DNA from: an uncultured Clostridia bacterium | Lineage (GTDB): Bacteria; Bacillota; Clostridia; TANB77; CAG-508 | Assembly: GCA_944390615.1 (NCBI GenBank) | Contig: CALXRJ010000038.1 | Span: 1-9,586, forward strand | Length of the DNA stretch: 9,586 nucleotides | Reading direction: 5' to 3' | Part shown: in pieces, positions 1 through 5,535 of the stretch | How positions within the stretch are numbered: the first letter of the stretch is position 1 | How the letters are laid out: each line of letters opens with the position of its first letter | Notes under the pieces: generated by a model | What the model was told of the DNA's origin: nothing | The model's database searches: none | Seen by the model: the letters and a program-made list of their open reading frames with translations, nothing else | Program-made: the position numbers and the translations under genes

Positions 1-20
1 TATACAATAATAAAAATATT

Positions 21-37
21 TATAGTATGAAACTATA
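21..37 (-). repeat. Short inverted repeat at the left edge (operator or weak terminator)
   Basis: TATAGT (21-26) and ACTATA (32-37) form a 6-bp stem with a 5-nt loop. On the minus strand an AATATTTTTATTATT stretch follows, so it could be a weak terminator for the 628-residue gene. It also overlaps the -10 box and start region of the possible promoter at 35-63, where it could be an operator. The stem is mostly A-T and either reading is tentative. Confidence 0.35.
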
Positions 38-63
38 TTACCACACCAATCCAAATTTTGCAA
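35..63 (-). promoter_or_regulatory. Possible leftward promoter near the left edge
   Basis: On the minus strand TTGCAA (58-63) is followed after 17 bp by TAATAT (35-40), with a TGG extended -10 element directly before it. The -35 and spacing equal those of the P7 promoter, but the -10 matches consensus at only 4 of 6 positions. It would drive a gene beyond the left edge. In this AT-rich DNA a chance match is possible. Confidence 0.35.
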
Positions 64-96
64 CCCAAAATCTAAATTTTCTAACAAGAATCGTTG

Positions 97-160
97 GAGG
101 CGGCTTCTTTCTGTAGTAAATTACTATTGTCAACCCAAAAACCACCTCTACCATAAAATC
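97..160 (-). pseudogene. Out-of-frame coding-like remnant after the large surface protein
   Basis: Shifted one base from the frame of the 628-residue protein, the minus strand encodes NRFYGRGGFWVDNSNLLQ and a few more residues before a TAG at about 85-87. The aromatic and RGG-W pattern resembles the C-terminal part of lectin- or FGE-fold surface domains often seen in exported proteins of uncultured Clostridia; this is from memory. The same frame has a TAG near 168, so one indel alone would not join it to the upstream gene. It may be a decayed C-terminus of that gene or chance. Confidence 0.25.
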
Positions 161-171
161 TATTCTATCCT

Positions 172-2058
172 CTAATAAGATTGTAAGAAATATCGATTTC
201 CATTATTTCCATACAACTCATAATTAATATTATTTACATTATAAGAGCCCCATCGCTCTCTCCCTAATGCTACATAATATACCTTTTTTAAAGTATTATT
301 GCCCGAATTTTTTATATATTCATACATATCAGAAGTAGCAATGGAATTAATATTATAACTTCCCATAATACTACTATAACTTCCTAAAAATCCCATTTGA
401 GCTCCGCTAGCAGTCTTATAACTTAACGGTATATAATGAATTGTATCTCCACCACTTACATCTTGTTTCTGCTCAAAATTTAATTTCCACGCTCCGGCAT
501 AATAGGTAAGCTCTGTTCCTTTTGTTAAAATCGTATTATTCCCTGTTAATAATGTATTATCATTTGACTTACAATAAGTATAATTACCATTTGTATCTTT
601 AGTTAAAATATAAATATCATTTTCATCAATATATTCTTTGGTTAAAGTATTTGCAACTACGGCATAACCATTATATTGTTTAGAACCAATATTCATGCCT
701 TGTAAAAATGAAATGACACATACATCGTTTTGGATATTTTCCCAATCTGTATCCGAAATTTTTGGCATAATAAATGATGTCCCTGCACTTGATGAAAAAC
801 CTGCAATAGATGTAGAAAGATTAGTTTCAATGACATAACGGATAACAGATCCTCTATGTTCATTAAAATTGGAATTTCTATTTTCTAAGTTGGTAGTAGT
901 ATCATCAAAAATTTTAGTCGTTCCATAGTCAGATCCATAATAGGTTTGCAAAGAAATTTCTATTGACTCTGGATTGTTCCAAATATCTGCATTACTTACT
1001 GTTAAATTAGATAAGCCATAACCACTATTTACTTGAGTTCCTGCTTTATCTGTATAATCTGATACTGGTGTACCTAAAACTGCCTTTGAAAATTGGTAGG
1101 CATTTTTATAATATTCATAAGCACTTTTGTTTTTCTTGATAGCACGACAATATTGTTTAAATTCTTCGTCACCACTTCCATTATCTCCTGTATATCTAGC
1201 TTGGCTATAATTTTTGGTGCCATCAGAATCAATGAAAAATATACCAGAACTAGCCGGTATGGTTGTTCCGTTTCCTAAATCAATCGTTCCTGATTTGCTA
1301 GAATCATAATTCTCATTTAAATAATATTTAGTGCCATTTATTTTGGCATAAGAATATTCTGTCTGTCCAACATATTCTTTTAATTCTTCTGTATCGTTTT
1401 CACTAAATACTACACCATCATAAGAATAGGTTTTATTTATGCTATTATAATAAATACCTTCATCAAATGATGTATTTGCAATAGAGTATAAATATCCATA
1501 GTCATAAATATAGGTATTATTTATAATTCCTTGAATTGTGATATAATTATCTAACGTATATGTTATAACAAAATCATGAGTGGTTCCCATTGTATATCTG
1601 CAAGAATAATAAACATATGGTTTTAATCCATCCATAATTTCTTCTTTTTCACTATAAGTTGTATCATAATCACCATCTGCTACCTCTGTTAAAGTGTTTG
1701 TAAAAGGAGAATAAATATAGTAACCATCATACATAGTAAATACAATAGCAGGCACATATTCTTGCATGACATCTGCTCGATATCCTGTATAATTAAAATT
1801 GGATGCTAAAGAATTATAAAGGGTTTTTACAGCTGCTTCAATGTCTTCAATTTTTTCGTTGGTGACATCGCCAAATGCATTATTAACTGTATTTAGTTGA
1901 TATGCCTTAATGGAATCATAGGTTGCATTTAAAAGTTTTGTATCATACGCTGATTCTGTGGTTGCTGTTGTTATTCTATTATCTACATATTCTGACAAAA
2001 CAATGGTTATTGGCATAATAATGATGATAAAAATAATAGCTAATGATTGTATTTTCAT
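172..2058 (-). CDS. Large Asn/Tyr/Ser/Thr-rich membrane-anchored surface protein (628 aa)
   Basis: The ATG at 2058 follows AAAGGA with a spacer of about 7 nt. The N-terminus MKIQSLAIIFIIIIMPITIV is a short positive end and one hydrophobic helix (about 6-21), followed by a probable long helix rich in Thr, Ala, Asp and Asn (25-90). A striking aromatic stretch, YVPAIVFTMYDGYYIYSP, is at 101-118. The rest is beta-type sequence very rich in Asn, Tyr, Ser, Thr and Gly, typical of exported adhesive or fibre-tip proteins. There is no LPXTG sorting motif or second membrane anchor. In place and plan it resembles a large TadG-like or tip subunit of the pilus locus, but this is inference. It lies behind the P7 terminator and a 277-nt structured leader, so it is probably regulated apart from the other genes. 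The C-terminus ends abruptly before an out-of-frame coding-like stretch at 97-160, so it may be truncated. Confidence 0.75.
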   Translation of the reverse strand: MKIQSLAIIFIIIIMPITIVLSEYVDNRITTATTESAYDTKLLNATYDSIKAYQLNTVNNAFGDVTNEKIEDIEAAVKTLYNSLASNFNYTGYRADVMQEYVPAIVFTMYDGYYIYSPFTNTLTEVADGDYDTTYSEKEEIMDGLKPYVYYSCRYTMGTTHDFVITYTLDNYITIQGIINNTYIYDYGYLYSIANTSFDEGIYYNSINKTYSYDGVVFSENDTEELKEYVGQTEYSYAKINGTKYYLNENYDSSKSGTIDLGNGTTIPASSGIFFIDSDGTKNYSQARYTGDNGSGDEEFKQYCRAIKKNKSAYEYYKNAYQFSKAVLGTPVSDYTDKAGTQVNSGYGLSNLTVSNADIWNNPESIEISLQTYYGSDYGTTKIFDDTTTNLENRNSNFNEHRGSVIRYVIETNLSTSIAGFSSSAGTSFIMPKISDTDWENIQNDVCVISFLQGMNIGSKQYNGYAVVANTLTKEYIDENDIYILTKDTNGNYTYCKSNDNTLLTGNNTILTKGTELTYYAGAWKLNFEQKQDVSGGDTIHYIPLSYKTASGAQMGFLGSYSSIMGSYNINSIATSDMYEYIKNSGNNTLKKVYYVALGRERWGSYNVNNINYELYGNNGNRYFLQSY

Positions 2059-2084
2059 ATTAGATCCTTTCTTATGTTAGAAAC

Positions 2085-2100
2085 AAGTGGTTTTCCACTT
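2085..2100 (-). repeat. Short hairpin just upstream of the 628-residue gene
   Basis: AAGTGG (2085-2090) and CCACTT (2095-2100) form a 6-bp stem with a 4-nt loop. The stem can be extended by three A-T pairs beyond one mismatch. It ends 26 nt before the start codon at 2058, upstream of the AAAGGA site, so it would sit in the 5' leader. The plus-strand copy is followed by TTTT, but no plus-strand gene is present, so a leader role on the minus strand is more likely than termination. Confidence 0.5.
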
Positions 2101-2157
2101 TTTTGGTTTATTTTAGTTGAAAACATTAGGTGTAATTCCTAAAATAGAAAAAATATT

Positions 2158-2211
2158 GGGAACAAACATCTAACTTTTTATTGATAAAACAAAAATTACA
2201 TGTTTGTTCCC
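2158..2211 (-). repeat. Perfect 12-bp inverted repeat in the leader of the large surface-protein gene
   Basis: GGGAACAAACAT (2158-2169) and ATGTTTGTTCCC (2200-2211) are perfect reverse complements, separated by 30 nt. The AT-rich loop contains further partial complementarity (TAAC-T5 against A5-TTA), so the whole 54 nt can fold into one interrupted hairpin. On the minus strand it is followed by a T-rich but broken stretch (AATATTTTCTATTTT). It could be a second terminator or attenuator, a leader RNA structure, or a small mobile-element remnant. No flanking target duplication is evident. Confidence 0.7.
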
Positions 2212-2295
2212 CCTCTTTCGTTATTTTTATGAAGCCATTTGCTTTTTGTTGTATGGCAAAATTAAATCTTTTCTGGTTCTTACAACCATTAGAAT

Positions 2296-2328
2296 AAAAA
2301 AGCTTGCATTTTTACTATTTGACAAGCT
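2296..2328 (-). terminator. Intrinsic terminator after P7
   Basis: On the minus strand AGCTTG (2323-2328) pairs with CAAGCT (2301-2306), with a loop of 16 nt and one further possible T-G pair. It is followed directly by a run of six T (2296-2301). It lies 7 nt beyond the P7 stop codon. This would end the P7 transcript and separate the 628-residue gene from it. Confidence 0.75.
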
Positions 2329-2335
2329 ATTTTAT

Positions 2336-2845
2336 CTAATTTGCGGTTGATTTCGTTACAATACCTGAATCTTGGGCAACAATCGTGGCTGACTCATTTC
2401 CTGTAACGCGATACATAAAGTTTCTTAATTGTTGTGCAATTGTTGTATTGGTATTACGTACATTAACAGATATGATATCTCCTTCTACTAAACTTAATGG
2501 TAAAGCTTCTAAAACTTGTGTTGTATACATGGTATAATATACATTATCGCCAATGGTTGTTGTACTACCACTTGTTTTTTTAGCTGGATTTTCGTCAAGT
2601 TTTTGGATGGTAATTTCAGGGTCATAAGAATTTCCTGTTGCTGCTAAAGTTAATATAAAATTATCATAATCTTCTTGTGAAAGATATCCAGTTGTTCTTA
2701 CTTTGTTCGTAAAGTCTGTTGTTGCTGTTTGTACTGCTAATTGTGTGGCATCATCTGTTTTGTCTGCCATGGTCATAAGTGGGAAAACAAACATTAAGAT
2801 TGCTGCTAAAAATATGGCTATAATGGTTACTGCTGAATCACCCAT
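2336..2845 (-). CDS. Membrane-anchored pilin-like protein P7 (169 aa)
   Basis: The frame can be read from a TTG at 2863, but the ATG at 2845 is preceded by AAGGAAGG with a suitable spacer, and the TTG overlaps that SD region, so I chose 2845. The protein begins MGDSAVTIIAIFLAAILMFV, so the hydrophobic helix starts almost at the N-terminus (about 5-24), as in the MENASKAL proteins, but without their signature. After the helix come a Thr/Ala/Asp-rich helical part and the stretch RTTGYLSQEDYDNFILTLAA. The remainder is beta-rich and looks extracytoplasmic. It has its own promoter upstream and an intrinsic terminator just after the stop, so it can be made independently of the upstream genes. The likely role is a minor pilin or an assembly-associated subunit. 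I do not recognise a named family. Confidence 0.7.
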   Translation of the reverse strand: MGDSAVTIIAIFLAAILMFVFPLMTMADKTDDATQLAVQTATTDFTNKVRTTGYLSQEDYDNFILTLAATGNSYDPEITIQKLDENPAKKTSGSTTTIGDNVYYTMYTTQVLEALPLSLVEGDIISVNVRNTNTTIAQQLRNFMYRVTGNESATIVAQDSGIVTKSTAN

Positions 2846-2883
2846 AATTTTCCTTCCTTTCAAAAAATAATTTAAACACTTAT

Positions 2884-2912
2884 ATTATATCATTTTTCTA
2901 TTTATTTTGCAA
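2884..2912 (-). promoter_or_regulatory. Sigma-A-type promoter upstream of P7
   Basis: Reading the minus strand, TTGCAA (2907-2912) is followed after exactly 17 bp by a perfect TATAAT (2884-2889). Transcription would start near 2877, giving a leader of about 30 nt before the P7 ATG at 2845 and its AAGGAAGG site. The -35 box matches the TTGACA consensus at 4 of 6 positions. It sits in the 140-nt gap after P6 and would allow P7 to be expressed separately from the ATPase-to-P6 operon. Confidence 0.7.
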
Positions 2913-2985
2913 ATATTTTATCTCTTGCTTTTTGTTTACTAAAATTTTTATTGCTATTACTTTTTTAGTAACTTTTTATTTTTGC

Positions 2986-3579
2986 TTATGATAAGCCATC
3001 CATATAATTCTTCTCAATATAAGTAATAATTCTATAAGTTTCTTTATTTTCAGTGGAAACACCTGGTGCAGATGCATTTTGGTATTCCCCTAAATATTCA
3101 TAAAAAGAAAAATTTTTTATTTTGTTATAAAATCCATTCTTTAATTTTGCATTAATATCTTGATTGGTTTCATTTCCTATCGTTACTTGTATGATTTTTT
3201 GTCCTTCTGTTATAACTGTTTTTCCGCCTATAGTAAGGGGATGTTCTGCTTCCATTATGTCTACTGCATCATCTCCCAGTCCTTTTAAAGCATCACAGTC
3301 TGCTGCTACTAAATAAATGACATAATTTTCTTTAATTGCTCGATACATAGCTGAAACAACAGTATCTACGCCTACTAATCTCGTAGCCTCAGCATCTTTA
3401 CTGTCAATGTAATTGATATAGCCACTAGACCCTCTTGCCATTTGTACTGTTTCTGTTTGCCCTACAATTTCATCAATTCCAACTCTTAAAGTTGTGAAAG
3501 AAGATATACAAACTGTAAGTGCTACAATAAATATTAACACTTGTCCTGCCATGATTAAAGCATCTGACACATTTTCCAT
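2986..3579 (-). CDS. Pilin-like protein P6 (197 aa, diverged)
   Basis: The ATG at 3579 follows a near-perfect AAAGGAGGT site with a 7-nt spacer. The N-terminus MENVSDALIMAGQVLIFIVA keeps the set's signature pattern (M-E-N-x-S-x-A-L-I-x-A-G), but the Lys at position 6 is Asp. The hydrophobic helix spans about residues 7-27. The middle differs from P1-P5: VETVQMARGSSGYINYIDSK takes the place of the EFN block, then GVDTVVSAMYRAIKENYVIY (69-88) resembles the LIN..I..N helix. The C-terminal third is rich in Asn, Lys and Tyr and shows no clear hairpin motif. It is the last gene before the 140-nt gap holding a promoter, so it probably ends the first transcription unit. A minor pilin role is likely but unproven. 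Confidence 0.7.
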   Translation of the reverse strand: MENVSDALIMAGQVLIFIVALTVCISSFTTLRVGIDEIVGQTETVQMARGSSGYINYIDSKDAEATRLVGVDTVVSAMYRAIKENYVIYLVAADCDALKGLGDDAVDIMEAEHPLTIGGKTVITEGQKIIQVTIGNETNQDINAKLKNGFYNKIKNFSFYEYLGEYQNASAPGVSTENKETYRIITYIEKNYMDGLS

Positions 3580-3624
3580 TTTGCATACCTCCTTTCTTCC
3601 CTTTTATTTATGGATTTTGCGTTA

Positions 3625-4041
3625 TTAATTTTGCTTTATTGATATTGTAGTTACTAATCCGTTACTACTATAAGTACCTGTAACCGTATAATATTTTCCA
3701 CCAGTTGTCACTCTCGTAAATGTTGTACTATCTTTATCTAGTATTGTTGCTCCAGTTTCATCTGTTACGGTTATATATTTATAAGTTTCACCAGAATTAA
3801 CTGCTGACATATTAGAAGATAGACAATATTGTAATAAAGCATTTACTTGAGAGCCTGCAATAGAATTACCTAAGTATGGTGTAATTTTGGAATTAAAAGC
3901 TGCTATTTCCTGCTCATCCATATTAGCCGCATCTTTTGCTGCTCCTCCCATTCGATTAAATAATAGTACTCCTAGTGATATTATCATGATAGCAACTAAA
4001 ATTGCTCCTGCTATAATTAAAGCTTTTGATGCATTTTCCAT
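3625..4041 (-). CDS. Pilin-like protein P5 (138 aa)
   Basis: It starts with ATG at 4041 behind AAAGGA (6-nt spacer), 18 nt after the P4 stop. The N-terminus is MENASKALIIAGAILVAIMI with a hydrophobic helix to about residue 29. AFN (48-50) and SQVNALLQYCLSSN (64-77) form the family block. The C-terminus ends in the short hairpin TYSSNGLVTTISIKQ. It is the smallest member of the set and the closest relative of P4. It is probably a pilin subunit of the machine encoded upstream, by context and shared architecture. Confidence 0.75.
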   Translation of the reverse strand: MENASKALIIAGAILVAIMIISLGVLLFNRMGGAAKDAANMDEQEIAAFNSKITPYLGNSIAGSQVNALLQYCLSSNMSAVNSGETYKYITVTDETGATILDKDSTTFTRVTTGGKYYTVTGTYSSNGLVTTISIKQN

Positions 4042-4059
4042 AATTTTTCCTTTCTAATC

Positions 4060-4542
4060 TTATGATTGCTTCTTGATTGTAACTTTATTAATATAGCCAT
4101 TAGCATCAGTAGTATATGTAGCTTCAAATGATAGTCCACTGCTGAAACGTGGATAACCGTTAGCTTGATTTATTGTTTGTGTTGCAGCAGAACCTGTACC
4201 TGAAACTGTTACTGTTACGCTAGTTCCTCCAGAAACATAGCTAGACATATTACTATCTGTAGCATCAACTGCTATATAATGTCTTTCCGTTGCAGCAACA
4301 CTATTTTGGGCACCATTACTTGCAGATATTGCATCTATTAAAGAATTCATATCATTAGCAGATTTTCTATTTCCACAATATTGTGAAATTCTTGTATTAA
4401 ATGCCTGTACTGTTTCTGAGTCTAAATTTGCATCTGTAATAGTTCCTCTCGCATTGTTATAAACTAGGATTCCTAGTGAAATTAATAGAATAGCAAGTAA
4501 GATAGCTCCTGCTATAATTAGTGCTTTTGAAGCGTTTTCCAT
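4060..4542 (-). CDS. Pilin-like protein P4 (160 aa)
   Basis: It starts with ATG at 4542 behind a strong AAAAGGAGG site with an 8-nt spacer. The N-terminus is MENASKALIIAGAILLAILL, running into a hydrophobic helix to about residue 28. The family block is AFN (47-49) followed by SANDMNSLIDAISASN (61-76). The C-terminal half is rich in Ser, Thr and Gly with alternating beta-type residues and ends in a hairpin pattern (TYTTDANGYINKVTIKK). It is most similar to the next gene, P5, over the N-terminal 24 residues and in general plan, which suggests tandem duplication. The strong SD, small size and Ser/Thr/Gly-rich surface make P4 or P5 the best candidates for a major pilin, but nothing in the sequence proves this. 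The 92-nt gap upstream is the longest in this part of the operon. Confidence 0.75.
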   Translation of the reverse strand: MENASKALIIAGAILLAILLISLGILVYNNARGTITDANLDSETVQAFNTRISQYCGNRKSANDMNSLIDAISASNGAQNSVAATERHYIAVDATDSNMSSYVSGGTSVTVTVSGTGSAATQTINQANGYPRFSSGLSFEATYTTDANGYINKVTIKKQS

Positions 4543-4634
4543 AATAAATTCCTCCTTTTAATTTTTTCTTTATTTGTATGTAGATAAAACAAATCTTATG
4601 GAATAATCAGTTTTACCTAATATTAATATCTAAA

Positions 4635-5069
4635 TTAAGTCGTTCTTTGTTCAAAAAGAACATAACGTACCTTGCCTAAGCTGTTGTAATCAATTCTGGT
4701 ACATTCGAAATAAATTTCATTATAGTATTGAATAAAATTTTCCATTCCACCATTATATATGGTTTCCATTTTATAAGTTGTTTCATTATCCATTATTTTT
4801 ATTTCGATTTCGATTGAATTGGTATCATTTTGAATATAAAAGCCTTGTTCATCTTTTGAAACAGCATTTTTTTCATTTTGGTTTACTGCTCTGTTGACAG
4901 CTGTTGTTACTTCTCTACCTGTTATTTGCTTGTTTAAATAAGTTTCATATTCAAGGTTTGCTTCTTGAATGGAACTTTGTTCTGCTTTATAGTTTATGTA
5001 TTTTACGCCAAAAATGGATAAAATTATTAATACTATGCATAATATCAAAATTATTATTTTTTTCATCAT
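4635..5069 (-). CDS. Pilin-like protein P3 with atypical N-terminus (144 aa)
   Basis: A frame is open from a TTG at 5099, but AAGGA lies 6 nt before the ATG at 5069, and that start leaves a normal 13-nt gap after P2 instead of an overlap. A second ATG follows directly at 5066. Unlike its neighbours it begins MMKKIIILILCIVLIILSIF, a short positive end and a hydrophobic helix, with no MENASKAL signature. The rest still follows the family plan: YETYLNKQITGREVTTAVNR (41-60) aligns with the EFN...LIN block, and FECTRIDYNSLGKVRYVLF (121-139) with the C-terminal hairpin of P2. It may be a minor pilin with a different membrane anchor or an assembly accessory protein. The Cys at residue 11 is not in a clear lipobox, so I do not call it a lipoprotein. 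Confidence 0.7.
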   Translation of the reverse strand: MMKKIIILILCIVLIILSIFGVKYINYKAEQSSIQEANLEYETYLNKQITGREVTTAVNRAVNQNEKNAVSKDEQGFYIQNDTNSIEIEIKIMDNETTYKMETIYNGGMENFIQYYNEIYFECTRIDYNSLGKVRYVLFEQRTT

Positions 5070-5082
5070 TAAATTTCCTTTT

Positions 5083-5523
5083 TTAAGTATGGTCTTCAAT
5101 TGTTACAGAATCAACTAATCGTGTTTCTGTATTAACATGAACTTCTGTACAATTATATGTTTTGGTAGATGCTTTATTATTTTCTAACCAAGTAGTATAA
5201 TTTTCTGTTTGTGTAAGATCATTTCCATTATAAAGTATTTTTATTTTTGCTGCAAATTTGGGATCTTCTTCACTGTCTTGGGCTAAATTGATTAAAGTTG
5301 CTACATCTTGTATGGTTAATGGCTCAGTACCTGGTCTACTTCCTCTTCCTTCAAAATTTAAAAATCGCTGATTAAATTCTGCAATATCAGATTGCTCTAA
5401 TGTCGAATAAATACTGGACGTACTATCAGACATTTGTCTAAATAAATAGGCAAATAAGGTTAATAGTAAAATTGCAATTAGTACTCCTCCAGCCATTAAC
5501 AAGGCCTTAGATGCATTTTCCAT
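5083..5523 (-). CDS. Pilin-like protein P2 (146 aa)
   Basis: This is a small single-helix protein of the same family as P1. It starts with ATG at 5523 behind AGAAGGAG and begins MENASKALLMAGG, followed by a hydrophobic helix to about residue 27. The family block is present as EFN (49-51) and IQDVATLINLAQD (71-83). The C-terminal hairpin (YNCTEVHVNTETRLVDSVTI, 123-142) carries a Cys at 125 that aligns with Cys123 of P3. It begins 12 nt after the P1 stop, so the two are almost certainly cotranscribed. The probable role is a minor pilin or pseudopilin. Function is inferred from the shared N-terminus and the adjacent ATPase and platform genes. Confidence 0.75.
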   Translation of the reverse strand: MENASKALLMAGGVLIAILLLTLFAYLFRQMSDSTSSIYSTLEQSDIAEFNQRFLNFEGRGSRPGTEPLTIQDVATLINLAQDSEEDPKFAAKIKILYNGNDLTQTENYTTWLENNKASTKTYNCTEVHVNTETRLVDSVTIEDHT

Positions 5524-5535
5524 ATTTTTCTCCTT

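Noticed and set aside
1093..1278. Plus-strand open frame of 61 codons inside the large surface-protein gene
   Set aside because: It lies wholly antisense to a well-supported gene with a good ribosome binding site, and I see no independent evidence for it.
2158..2211. LexA/SOS box in the GGAACAAACATGT arms
   Set aside because: It carries GAAC but not the required GTTC half at the right spacing (ATGT instead), so the match to the Bacillota SOS box is poor.
2059..2335. Cyclic di-GMP riboswitch controlling the surface-protein gene
   Set aside because: This would be attractive for a pilus locus in Clostridia, but I do not see the conserved GACGCAAAGC-type core or its partner stems on the minus strand.
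2957..2971. Terminator after P6
   Set aside because: TTACT and AGTAA form only a 5-bp stem and, on the minus strand, are not followed by a T-run; the T-run is on the plus strand, where no gene ends.
4543..4634. Promoter or terminator in the 92-nt gap before P4
   Set aside because: I saw only a 6-bp ATTTGT/ACAAAT repeat (4572-4594) without a T-run and no -35/-10 pair with good spacing.
4904..5086. Plus-strand open frame of 60 codons with hydrophobic translation, opposite P3
   Set aside because: It is the antisense of P3 and is hydrophobic only because of the AT-rich complement; no suitable ribosome binding site was noted.
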